Source of the DNA: JBKHBQ01 sp046542305 | GTDB taxonomy: Bacteria > Bacteroidota > Bacteroidia > Bacteroidales > 4484-276 | Assembly: GCA_046542305.1 (NCBI GenBank) | Contig: JBKHBQ010000145.1 | Coordinates: forward strand, 1-9,707 | Direction: 5' to 3' | Length of the DNA: 9,707 nt | In this document: in pieces, positions 1-6,785 of the stretch | Layout: every line of letters begins with the position of its first letter | Numbering within the stretch: the first letter of the stretch is position 1 | Position numbers and translations under genes: made by a program | The notes under the pieces: generated by a model | The model's input: the letters and a program-made list of their open reading frames with translations, nothing else | The model's database searches: none | What the model was told of the DNA's origin: nothing

Positions 1-585
1 GGAACAATCGGTGCAGGCAAGGGCACCATCGTGGATTACCTGGTGAGGCAGAAAGACTTCAGCCATTATTCGGTGCGGGCTTTCCTGATCGAAGAAATCA
101 AAAAGCGCAACCTGCCCGTAAACCGTGATACCATGACCTCGGTGGCCAACGAACTGCGGGCTGAGAATTCGCCATCGTACATCATCGACAGGCTCTATGA
201 TTCGGCAAGACAAAGCGGCGACAACTGCGTGATCGAAAGCATCCGCACCCCCGGCGAGATCGACAGCCTCAGGAAAAAAAACGGCTTCACCCTCTTTGCC
301 GTGGATGCACCCGCGGAAGTCCGCTATCAAAGGATCAAAGCCCGGGCTTCAGAAACCGACAGTGTAGACTTCGAAACTTTTCTGCAAAATGAAAAGCGTG
401 AAATGTCCACGGATGACCCCAATAAACAGAACCTGCAGAAATGCATCTCCAAGGCTGATTATGTCTTTAAAAATACCGGCACCATTTCGCAGCTCGAAAG
501 CCTGGTGGATCAGGTGCTGGAAAAAATCAGGAAAAAACAAAATGACACCGGCCACCTCAGGCGGCGTTTTTGTCCGAGGGCATAA
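1..585 (+). CDS. P-loop nucleotide kinase-like ATPase (5' end outside window)
   Basis: The reading frame is open from the first base, and the first visible residues are GTIGAGKGT, a P-loop of the adenylate kinase / dephospho-CoA kinase type. The start codon therefore lies upstream, probably only a few codons away because this motif normally sits at the extreme N-terminus; 194 residues are visible. Other motifs, numbered from the first visible codon: the block IESIRTPGE at about 78-86, and an arginine-rich LID-like stretch RYQRIKARASETD at 108-120, followed by an acidic helix. There are no membrane segments, so it should be cytosolic. This fold phosphorylates small nucleotide-like substrates with ATP. 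The substrate is unknown: a (deoxy)nucleoside monophosphate is plausible because a dCMP deaminase follows 17 bp downstream on the same strand. It resembles Bacteroidota proteins usually annotated only as 'AAA family ATPase'. The tail after about residue 180 is basic and looks unconserved. Fold is confident; substrate is inference. Confidence 0.85.
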   Translation, partial: GTIGAGKGTIVDYLVRQKDFSHYSVRAFLIEEIKKRNLPVNRDTMTSVANELRAENSPSYIIDRLYDSARQSGDNCVIESIRTPGEIDSLRKKNGFTLFAVDAPAEVRYQRIKARASETDSVDFETFLQNEKREMSTDDPNKQNLQKCISKADYVFKNTGTISQLESLVDQVLEKIRKKQNDTGHLRRRFCPRA

Positions 586-602
586 ATATAATTTTCGATA
601 AA

Positions 603-1115
603 ATGGAAGCAGAAAGCGGGAATAAAAGTAAGAACGGCCATGTTCGGCCCACCTGGGACGAATATTTTATGGAGCTGTCCAACACAGCGGCCAAGCGTGC
701 CACCTGCGACCGCGGAAGAAGCGGCTGCGTGATTGTGAGGGATAAACATGTGCTGGTGACGGGATACGTGGGATCGCCCATGGGCCTGCCCCACTGTGAT
801 GATGTGGGACATCTGCTCAAGAAAGTTACCCACGAAAACGGGCGCGTCACACAGCATTGCGTGCGCACCGTTCACGCCGAGCAAAATGCCATCTGCCAGG
901 CTGCGCGGCTGGGCATTTCGCTTGAAAACGGAACCCTGTTTTGCCGGATGACGCCCTGCCGAACCTGCGCCATGCTCATCATAAATTGCGGTATAACCCG
1001 CGTGGTGTGCGAAAAGAAATACCATGCCGGATCGGAATCGGAAGAAATGTTCAAACAGGCCGGGGTGAAGCTGGAGTTTTTCAATGATGAGGTGGAGACG
1101 TATGATAATCAGTGA
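603..1115 (+). CDS. dCMP deaminase (ComEB-like cytidine/deoxycytidylate deaminase)
   Basis: Zinc-dependent deaminase of 170 residues expected to convert dCMP to dUMP and ammonia, feeding thymidylate synthesis in the cytosol. The catalytic signature is complete: HAE at 91-93 (zinc ligand His plus proton-shuttling Glu) and PCRTC at 118-122 (two zinc-ligand Cys). An insert between about 55 and 90 contains further Cys and His residues (GLPHCDD and HENGRVTQHC), as in dCMP deaminases that carry a second zinc site. This favours dCMP deaminase over cytidine or tRNA deaminase. I chose the ATG at 603; an in-frame TTG at 570 would add 11 residues and overlap the upstream gene, but the added residues show no conserved features. 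Length is normal for the family. It lies 17 bp after the P-loop kinase gene and is probably co-transcribed with it. Family assignment is strong; allosteric control by dCTP/dTTP is known for some relatives but cannot be read from the sequence. Confidence 0.93.
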   Translation: MEAESGNKSKNGHVRPTWDEYFMELSNTAAKRATCDRGRSGCVIVRDKHVLVTGYVGSPMGLPHCDDVGHLLKKVTHENGRVTQHCVRTVHAEQNAICQAARLGISLENGTLFCRMTPCRTCAMLIINCGITRVVCEKKYHAGSESEEMFKQAGVKLEFFNDEVETYDNQ

Positions 1116-1242
1116 GAGGGGGATAATCGTTATTAACTAATGGTTAACTGTTCTGCTAACTGCCTGCTGCCGGCCCGCCTGCACTGCGTAACGGCGAAGC
1201 AGAAGCTGCCAACCCATAACCAACCAAAAGCTACTCCCTCCT

Positions 1243-1641
1243 TCAATAACTCGGCGCTGCGCCCCAGAAATTGGTATTCGCATCGGCATCCTCGCCAAAT
1301 GCCTTCACTGAATTTTCGCCGACTACATAGGTGCATTTTTCCCCTGCAATCTGCGAAAACAATACCTCAAACTCTTCTCCGGTATCGAGCATCATGATAT
1401 GGGTAAATTTTTTACCCTTTCTTTCCACGATAAGGTTGGCGTGGCAGATCGGACAGAAAAAATCCACATGCTCTCCTACTTCAATTTTAAAGGAAGGATG
1501 TTTCATGGCCCGGTAATCACCGAGATCGGGGGTTAGCAGTATCAATCCTTTAAGACCTTTATCACTTTGTGCCGACAAAACGATACGTTCGTTTACATAT
1601 AGTTGCCCATGGCAAAACGGACAGTGAAAGCTTGGTTCCAT
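1243..1641 (-). CDS. Small two-CPxC (zinc-ribbon-like) conserved protein of unknown function
   Basis: Protein of 132 residues with two CPxC knuckles, CPFC at 7-10 and CPIC at 63-66, each followed by His and then a short hydrophobic stretch. The pair could bind one zinc ion as a split zinc ribbon with a 50-residue insertion. Between and after the knuckles are a hydrophobic LKGLILLTP segment, an HPSF motif just before the second knuckle, and a region around 86-106 (MLDTGEEFEVLFSQIAGEK) that looks like beta strands. There is no signal peptide or membrane helix, so it is probably cytosolic. From memory it resembles conserved Bacteroidota hypothetical proteins, but I know no experimental function. 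The ATG at 1641 is preferred over an in-frame TTG at 1653. It appears to be monocistronic, with its own good promoter about 40 bp upstream, and converges on the dCMP deaminase. Metal binding is inference. Confidence 0.85.
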   Translation of the reverse strand: MEPSFHCPFCHGQLYVNERIVLSAQSDKGLKGLILLTPDLGDYRAMKHPSFKIEVGEHVDFFCPICHANLIVERKGKKFTHIMMLDTGEEFEVLFSQIAGEKCTYVVGENSVKAFGEDADANTNFWGAAPSY

Positions 1642-1683
1642 ATGATTTTCCAATTTTGTACCTGGTTAATTTTTCGATTCACA

Positions 1684-1715
1684 CAAAATTAATATCAAAA
1701 GCACTGGAAGGCAAA
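1684..1715 (-). promoter_or_regulatory. Bacteroidota-type promoter for the two-CPxC protein gene
   Basis: On the minus strand, TTTG (1715-1712) is followed after exactly 20 bp by TAATTTTG (1691-1684). This fits the Bacteroidota primary sigma pattern (-33 TTTG, -7 TAnnTTTG). The expected transcription start is near 1677, giving a leader of roughly 36 nt before the ATG at 1641. No strong Shine-Dalgarno sequence is present, which is normal for the phylum. Confidence 0.65.
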
Positions 1716-1881
1716 TCAATATGAAAATAATATATACCGCACAGTTATTTTTCTGCCAGAATCAGCGCTAACCGGGAATTATGAACTATCCGCCCTCACG
1801 GGCTCAACATGCTTTCGGGGGAGTTTGGTAATGAAGCGAAGGTCACAGCCAATCCGTACAGCGGCAGGGTAATTTCGATTT

Positions 1882-1896
1882 TCAGGTTATACCTGA
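1882..1896 (-). terminator. Weak hairpin just after the asparaginase stop codon
   Basis: A perfect 6-bp inverted repeat, TCAGGT / ACCTGA with a 3-nt loop, lies four bases beyond the TAA of the asparaginase gene. On the minus strand it is followed by an A-rich rather than T-rich stretch, so it lacks the U-tract of a standard intrinsic terminator. It could be a 3'-end stabilising hairpin or chance. Confidence 0.25.
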
Positions 1897-1899
1897 TGA

Positions 1900-2922
1900 T
1901 TATTCGGTTTCCTGTTGAAAAATAAATGTTCTGGCATCCTCACCCGGTTTCAGATAACCCCTGAACATGCCGGTGGTGTTGAAAGGCATGGCGATGTTGC
2001 CGTCTTTATCGATGGCCACCACACCTCCGTTGGCATCGAGCGATCTCAGTTTGTTGTTGATCACATCGTTGGCTGCCGATTCCAGGCTTTCATCCCGGTA
2101 GGCCATGCGTGCGGCGATGTCGTAAGCCACCACATTTCTGATAAAAAACTCGCCGTGCCCGGTGGCCGAAACTGCGCAACTGTTGTTGTCGGCGTAGGTG
2201 CCCGCACCAATCACGGGTGAGTCGCCCACGCGTCCGTATTTTTTGTTGGACATTCCGCCGGTGGAGGTGCCAGCGGCGAGATTCCCGGCTTTATCCAGAA
2301 CCACACAACCTACCGTACCGCTTTTTTTGGTTTGATCCGGTTTGTTTTCGGATGCTCTTTTTTTGGCATCCTGAAGCGAATTCCAGCGGCTTTCGGTATA
2401 AAAATAGGACGGTTCAACAATTTCCACACCTTGTTCGGCAGCAAATTTTTCGGCGCCTTCCTTAATCAGCATTACGTGCGGCGATTTTTCCATCACCAGA
2501 CGGGCTGCGGAGATGGGGTTTTTTATGGTCGTGACATTGGCCACCGCGCCGGCATTCAGCGTTTTGCCATCCATGATGGAAGCATCCAGTTCGTTCACGC
2601 CTTCGGCATTAAACACGGCGCCCTTCCCTGCATTGAACAGCGGACTGTTTTCCATGATGCGGATGGCGGCTTCCACTGCGTCAAGGCCCGGCCCGCCCGC
2701 TTCCAGTATTTCGGCGCCGGCCTGCAGTGCTTCCGTAAGTTTGGCCCTATATTCCGCCTTACGCTCAGATGTGAAATGGTCGGGATCCATATTGCCCGCA
2801 CCGCCATGTATCACAATGGCCCAGGAAGGTTTGCCGGCAGTTTGTGCTTGTTCTTTTTGCTTCGGGTTTTGGCACGAAGCCATTAATGCGAACACTGACA
2901 GGATCAGCAGTATTTTTTTCAT
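1900..2922 (-). CDS. Isoaspartyl peptidase / L-asparaginase (plant-type, Ntn-hydrolase), lipoprotein
   Basis: Protein of 340 residues of the plant-type asparaginase family. These enzymes cleave themselves into alpha and beta subunits and hydrolyse isoaspartyl dipeptides or asparagine. Residues 1-17 form a lipoprotein signal peptide (MKK, hydrophobic core, then MASC with Cys17 as the lipidated residue), so it should be a periplasmic membrane-anchored enzyme. Family motifs in order: HGGAG at 39-43; the autocleavage site GTVG with the predicted nucleophile Thr203; the STGGM strand at 220-224; RVGDSP at 231-236, which contributes substrate-carboxylate binding in the family; and TGHGE at 254-258. 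The sequence after Thr203 fits isoaspartyl peptidases better than glycosylasparaginases. I chose the ATG at 2922 because it begins the signal peptide; an open extension to 3015 lies inside the upstream gene. The ATG overlaps the TGA of the transporter gene by 4 nt (ATGA), which implies translational coupling. No acidic run follows the Cys, so surface export is not suggested. Confidence 0.93.
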   Translation of the reverse strand: MKKILLILSVFALMASCQNPKQKEQAQTAGKPSWAIVIHGGAGNMDPDHFTSERKAEYRAKLTEALQAGAEILEAGGPGLDAVEAAIRIMENSPLFNAGKGAVFNAEGVNELDASIMDGKTLNAGAVANVTTIKNPISAARLVMEKSPHVMLIKEGAEKFAAEQGVEIVEPSYFYTESRWNSLQDAKKRASENKPDQTKKSGTVGCVVLDKAGNLAAGTSTGGMSNKKYGRVGDSPVIGAGTYADNNSCAVSATGHGEFFIRNVVAYDIAARMAYRDESLESAANDVINNKLRSLDANGGVVAIDKDGNIAMPFNTTGMFRGYLKPGEDARTFIFQQETE

Positions 2923-3710
2923 GATGAAATATTTACGGATTGAATAAGTTCTTTCAGGTTTACAATGTCGAAAAGATGGGCTGCCGTCAGCAGGATCACT
3001 GCCACGATCACCCATCGCACAAATGCGGCACCCCAGCTTACGGCCATTTTGGAAGCCAGAAAAGCGCCGGCCACATTGCCGATGGTCATCACCAGGCCGT
3101 AGGCCCAGTCGATCTGATCGTTGATAATGAAAACCACAATAGCAAAAGGTGTATACAGAAATACGATGAGCACCTTAATGGCATTGGCTTTCACCAATTC
3201 GTACCCTGCACCCAGCACTATGGCCGCCAACAGGAAATATCCCACGCCGATCTGAATAAACCCGCCATACATTCCGATGAAAAAGAAAATGACGATTTGC
3301 AGCCAGGTTACTTTTTTTTTCACCAGGTCGGCATGCTCCTTAATCCATCGCTGTGGTTTGTAAAGGATGAAAAACATCATGATGAGCATGATCACGCCCA
3401 CGGCATATTCGAACACCTGCTGGTTGATATCGGCAGCAATCCAGGCCCCGATTACCGACCCCACAACCGCCGGAATGGCCAGCCAGATACCTTTTTTGGT
3501 GTCGAGTACTTTTTGGTGTTTAAAACTACTTACCGCCGTAAGGTTTTGTACGGCGATGGCGATACGGTTGGTGCCGTTGGCCACGGTGGCAGGAAGGCCG
3601 AGCATCATCAGTACGGAAAGCGAAATGATGGAGCCGCCGCCGGCCAGCGTATTAATAAATCCTACGAGCAGTCCCGAGAGGATCAGTGCAGTAATTTCGA
3701 ACCAGGTCAT
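2919..3710 (-). CDS. TSUP-family membrane transporter (TauE/SafE-like, COG0730)
   Basis: Integral inner-membrane protein of 263 residues with about eight hydrophobic segments and the two-fold pseudo-repeat typical of the family. The first half carries GFINTLAGGGSII at 17-29 near the N-terminus. The second half carries the equivalent glycine-rich motif GMYGGFIQIGVGYFLLAAI at 136-154, followed by LVKANAIKVL at 172-181. The two halves are joined by a charged cytoplasmic loop around 110-125 (KPQRWIKEHADLVKKK). Family members export sulfite, sulfoacetate or other small organic acids, or import sulfur compounds; which applies here cannot be told. The length is normal and the ATG at 3710 starts directly at the first membrane helix. 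The gene overlaps the downstream asparaginase by 4 nt, so the two are probably co-expressed. A plausible promoter lies just upstream, and the histidine kinase gene ends 70 bp before it. Confidence 0.92.
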   Translation of the reverse strand: MTWFEITALILSGLLVGFINTLAGGGSIISLSVLMMLGLPATVANGTNRIAIAVQNLTAVSSFKHQKVLDTKKGIWLAIPAVVGSVIGAWIAADINQQVFEYAVGVIMLIMMFFILYKPQRWIKEHADLVKKKVTWLQIVIFFFIGMYGGFIQIGVGYFLLAAIVLGAGYELVKANAIKVLIVFLYTPFAIVVFIINDQIDWAYGLVMTIGNVAGAFLASKMAVSWGAAFVRWVIVAVILLTAAHLFDIVNLKELIQSVNISS

Positions 3711-3729
3711 AACATCGTTTTGAGGAGGG

Positions 3730-3762
3730 CAAAATTATGAAAAATCCCATGCCTGCCGGAAA
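3730..3762 (-). promoter_or_regulatory. Possible Bacteroidota-type promoter for the transporter/asparaginase operon
   Basis: On the minus strand, TAATTTTG (3737-3730) matches the -7 consensus TAnnTTTG. A partial -33 box, TTTC (3762-3759) instead of TTTG, lies 21 bp upstream. The transcription start would be near 3723, leaving a short leader of about 13 nt before the ATG at 3710. The imperfect -33 box makes this weaker than the other two promoters in the window. Confidence 0.4.
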
Positions 3763-3780
3763 AGCCGTAAAATAAACATC

Positions 3781-5571
3781 TTATCGTGAACCTGATAGGA
3801 TGCTGTGCAGTACATCTGCCAAATCCTTTTGTTTGAATGGTTTGCTGAGATATCCGTCCATGCCGGCGGCCAGGCATTTTTCGCGATCGCCTTTCATGGC
3901 ATTGGCTGTAAGGGCAATGATGGGCGTGCGGGTTTTTTTGTTGCTGTGTTCATGGGATGAATTTTCGATCTCCCTGATCTTTGCAGTGGCAATAAATCCG
4001 TTCATCACCGGCATGAGCACATCCATCAGGATGAGGTCGTAGGTGCCCGCTTTAAATTTTGAAACGGCTTCCTCACCGTTTTCTGCCAAATCTACGTGGT
4101 GGCCTGCATTTTCAAGGTTGAACCTGGCAATTTTCTGATTGATTTTGTTATCCTCCACGAGCAGCACCCTGAGGTCCTTATCGATTTTGGCCGTAAAATC
4201 CCAGGTGGTATTTTCCGCCTGTCTTTCCGCAACCGGCTTTTCATCCACAGCTTCAAACTGTGCGGTAAACCAAAACTTCGATCCCTTGCCGGGTTGGCTT
4301 TCCACGCCGATATCGCCTTTCATCATGTTGGCCAGTTTTTTTGATATCGACAATCCGAGGCCTGTGCCTCCATAGCGGCGTGTTGTGGAGGCATCAACCT
4401 GCGAGAATTCGTGGAACAGCAGCTTCATGCCTTCTTTGCTGATGCCGATGCCCGTATCTTCCACCTCGAAATACAGCAGAACTTTCCTTTTTTTTTCTTC
4501 TTCCAGCCGGATGGAAATATTTACAAATCCGTTGTCGGTGAATTTCACGGCATTGTTGGCAAGGTTCAGCAGGATCTGCCTGAGCCTGTAAGGATCGCCC
4601 TTCAATAGCGGCGGAATGCCCTTTGCCTTGATGATCTTCAGCTTCAGGCCTTTTTCGCTGGCACGGGCCTTCAGGATGTTTTCCACATCATTAAGTACAT
4701 TATCGAGGTGGAACTGTTGAATTTCGAAGTTTAGTTTTCCGGCTTCGATTTTCGAAAAGTCAAGCACATCATTGATGAGGCTCAGCAGGCTGTTGGCAGA
4801 TGTTTCGATCACCGAAAGATGCTGTTGCTGCTCGGAGGTGAGGGTAGATTGCCGCATGATTTCGGTCATGCCGATGATGCCATTCATGGGGGTACGAATC
4901 TCGTGCGAAACATTGGCCAGAAATTCGCTTTTTGAGCGGGTGCCGGCTTCGGCCTGTTCCTTGGCATTCATCAACTGGTTTTCGTACTGTTTCCTGTCGG
5001 TGATGTTATACGACACCCCGACCAGACCGATCACTTCGCCTTGATTATTCTTGAAAGGGGCCAGATTGGTCGACAGCCAGATTCGTTCGCCTGCATTGGT
5101 TATCACCTCCTCGATGTTGTACTGAGGCACGCCGGTGGCCAGTACTTCCTTTTCACATGAGGTATATCCGGTAGCTTCATAATCGGGTAAGACATCTTTG
5201 ATGGTTTTGCCTTTGATATCGCTGAGTTTCACCTGCAGGAAGTCCTCAAAGGTCTTGTTGACTACCTGGTACTGGAGGTCTTTGTTTTTGAAATAAACGA
5301 AGGCCGGAATGGCCGAAAGCAGCGTAGATAATTCTTCGGCCCTGGTGTGCAGCGATCTCAGTGCATCGTTCAGGTCGCTGGAGGTTTTGTTAAGCAGAGA
5401 ATAAATGATGTTTTTTTCCTTGCTCGAACGCTGGTACTTAAACTGGATGGCATCGATCTCCCTGTCGAGGGTTTGAAACTGTTCGGCAATCTCCTTCCTT
5501 ACTTCCTGAAATTCTTCCCAGGAGCAGATGCTCGTTATCTTCTCGCTTATTTGCCGGATTCTGTTTTTCAT
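3781..5571 (-). CDS. Cytoplasmic PAS hybrid sensor histidine kinase / response regulator
   Basis: Protein of 596 residues without signal peptide or membrane helices, so it should sense in the cytosol. Domains in order: an N-terminal helical, probably coiled-coil region (about 1-80); one PAS domain (about 80-195, ending in the PAC-like GLVGVSYNITDRKQYE); HisKA with phosphoacceptor His223 in SHEIRTPMNG; HATPase_c with N box NLANNAVKF at 336-344, G1 box DTGIGI at 372-377 and G2 region GGTGLGLSI at 401-409; and a C-terminal receiver domain (about 467-592) with acidic VEDN at 472-475, predicted phosphoacceptor Asp517 in LMDVLMP, Thr555 and Lys577. All catalytic residues are intact. There is no Hpt or DNA-binding output domain, so onward transfer probably uses an Hpt protein encoded elsewhere. 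It starts 16 bp after the FIST-domain gene and is probably co-transcribed with it, which suggests the FIST protein controls this kinase. Confidence 0.95.
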   Translation of the reverse strand: MKNRIRQISEKITSICSWEEFQEVRKEIAEQFQTLDREIDAIQFKYQRSSKEKNIIYSLLNKTSSDLNDALRSLHTRAEELSTLLSAIPAFVYFKNKDLQYQVVNKTFEDFLQVKLSDIKGKTIKDVLPDYEATGYTSCEKEVLATGVPQYNIEEVITNAGERIWLSTNLAPFKNNQGEVIGLVGVSYNITDRKQYENQLMNAKEQAEAGTRSKSEFLANVSHEIRTPMNGIIGMTEIMRQSTLTSEQQQHLSVIETSANSLLSLINDVLDFSKIEAGKLNFEIQQFHLDNVLNDVENILKARASEKGLKLKIIKAKGIPPLLKGDPYRLRQILLNLANNAVKFTDNGFVNISIRLEEEKKRKVLLYFEVEDTGIGISKEGMKLLFHEFSQVDASTTRRYGGTGLGLSISKKLANMMKGDIGVESQPGKGSKFWFTAQFEAVDEKPVAERQAENTTWDFTAKIDKDLRVLLVEDNKINQKIARFNLENAGHHVDLAENGEEAVSKFKAGTYDLILMDVLMPVMNGFIATAKIREIENSSHEHSNKKTRTPIIALTANAMKGDREKCLAAGMDGYLSKPFKQKDLADVLHSILSGSR

Positions 5572-5587
5572 CGGCCGGATAGATATC

Positions 5588-6724
5588 TTAACCCTGTTTT
5601 TTTTCTGAAATTACCGCAAGTGTAAATGTTTCGTTGTAAAATTCGCATTCCGAAAACTTGTTGTTGCCTATTTCGCCATAGGTAAAAAAACCGGTGATTG
5701 GCACGCGTGCTTTTTCCCATGTACGTTCGAGTTCTTCGTTGATGATCGGGCCCAGGGCCTTATGCCTGGCCATGCATGAAAACAATAAAAGCAGCGATCC
5801 GGTTCCGTGCCGGTCGAAAAAATCTGAAATATCCTGCTTGGTATGGTCCACCACTTCAAATCCGGGAGAGGTGGAGAAGGTAACCGTGGCGCCCTCGGGA
5901 ACCGTGCCTGCAAAGATCAGTGACTCTTTTTCACGATCGATGCCGATAACCGCCCTTAGGATTTCCCGGTTTTCCTTTTTAACCAACAGCGGGTATTCCA
6001 CACCGATTTCAGGAAGGTCTTCGTCGCGAATGTTCAGGTGGTCCTTATAAACCTTCAGGGCAGGAATGTCGTCGATGGTGTACACGACGTTGCCTTCGGC
6101 ACTGGTGATCAGCTTGTCCGATCCGATACCAACCCATCCGCTGGTGGCGAGGCCCTTGATATCGGTTTTTTGGGTATCGAAAACGGTAACTACGGCACCC
6201 AGATCGAGGATTCGGTTTTCGTCAAAAACAAAAGTTTCCTCAAAACGTGCATCATCGCCGGCAAGTCCTCCGAAAAGGGTGGTCTCTTTTCCGCAGATTT
6301 CCTGAACGCCTTCCACCACCGCCTGCCCGTTAGTTGTCAGGCCGCAGATTCCGATAATGAAAGCCGGGTTTTCAAATTTGGATTTGCCCCATTTCCCGAT
6401 TTCCCGGCCCAGATCGGCCGAGGTGATATCGTGACCATCGAAAGTTTTGGTGCTGAAGCAACTTTGGTCTATTTCAACCAGTGATACGGCGGTGGAATTG
6501 ATCCAGATACCTTCCTCCTTCCCGTCGTAAAAAATCTCGCCGCAGGTGCTCATGCCAAAAACCTGCAATGGGTAAGCCTTAAATGTTTCGCCCACCACCT
6601 CCAGATCCATTTGTATGGACGAAAATACGAAAGCCAGGTTGGGTTTGAAATCATCCATAATGGAATGCTTTAACAGGCAATCCAGCGTTTTGTGCCTTGA
6701 TGCGGCAAACGATTTTACTTTCAT
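5588..6724 (-). CDS. FIST-domain sensor protein (FIST_N + FIST_C), NosP-like
   Basis: Soluble protein of 378 residues made almost entirely of the FIST_N and FIST_C domains, a ligand-sensing module found in bacterial signalling proteins. Recognisable family blocks: FGMSTCGEI at 56-64; FGGLAGDDARFEETFVF at 151-167; the segment around 258-280 (VIGIDREKESLIFAGTVPEG) opening the C domain; LLLFSCMARH at 312-321; and GFFTYGEIG at 345-353 with the closing strand FYNETFTLAVI at 362-372. There is no signal peptide or membrane helix. In Proteobacteria, FIST proteins next to histidine kinases (NosP, VpsV) regulate the kinase, and NosP binds haem and nitric oxide; other FIST proteins have been proposed to bind amino acids. 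The ligand here is unknown. I chose the ATG at 6724; an open extension to 6823 would run through the promoter and into the upstream gene. The hybrid kinase gene follows after 16 bp. Confidence 0.92.
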   Translation of the reverse strand: MKVKSFAASRHKTLDCLLKHSIMDDFKPNLAFVFSSIQMDLEVVGETFKAYPLQVFGMSTCGEIFYDGKEEGIWINSTAVSLVEIDQSCFSTKTFDGHDITSADLGREIGKWGKSKFENPAFIIGICGLTTNGQAVVEGVQEICGKETTLFGGLAGDDARFEETFVFDENRILDLGAVVTVFDTQKTDIKGLATSGWVGIGSDKLITSAEGNVVYTIDDIPALKVYKDHLNIRDEDLPEIGVEYPLLVKKENREILRAVIGIDREKESLIFAGTVPEGATVTFSTSPGFEVVDHTKQDISDFFDRHGTGSLLLLFSCMARHKALGPIINEELERTWEKARVPITGFFTYGEIGNNKFSECEFYNETFTLAVISEKKQG

Positions 6725-6747
6725 TCCTGTACAAATTAATGAATCAT

Positions 6748-6779
6748 CAAATATACAGAAGTACAAAAGATTAATCAAA
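6748..6779 (-). promoter_or_regulatory. Bacteroidota-type promoter for the FIST/histidine kinase operon
   Basis: On the minus strand, TTTG (6779-6776) is followed after exactly 20 bp by TATATTTG (6755-6748), an exact fit to -33 TTTG and -7 TAnnTTTG. The expected transcription start is near 6741, giving a leader of about 17 nt before the ATG at 6724. It sits in the 61-bp gap after the antiporter gene, which supports a transcription unit separate from the antiporter. A near-match (TTAATTTG) lies slightly downstream but lacks a matching -33 box. Confidence 0.68.
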
Positions 6780-6785
6780 TTAAAA

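Noticed and set aside
570..602. TTG-initiated extension of the dCMP deaminase overlapping the kinase gene
   Set aside because: The 11 added residues show no family motif, and an ATG at 603 gives a normal-length protein.
1116..1242. Possible bidirectional terminator between the convergent deaminase and two-CPxC genes
   Set aside because: I looked for a GC-rich hairpin followed by T or A runs and found only weak AT-rich repeats around GTTAAC.
2923..3015. N-terminal extension of the asparaginase
   Set aside because: It lies inside the transporter coding sequence and would bury the lipoprotein signal peptide, which begins cleanly at the ATG at 2922.
2940..3740. Long open frame on the plus strand opposite the transporter gene
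   Set aside because: Its translation is rich in His, Asp and Gln with no domain, as expected for the antisense of a membrane protein. The minus-strand product has clear family motifs.
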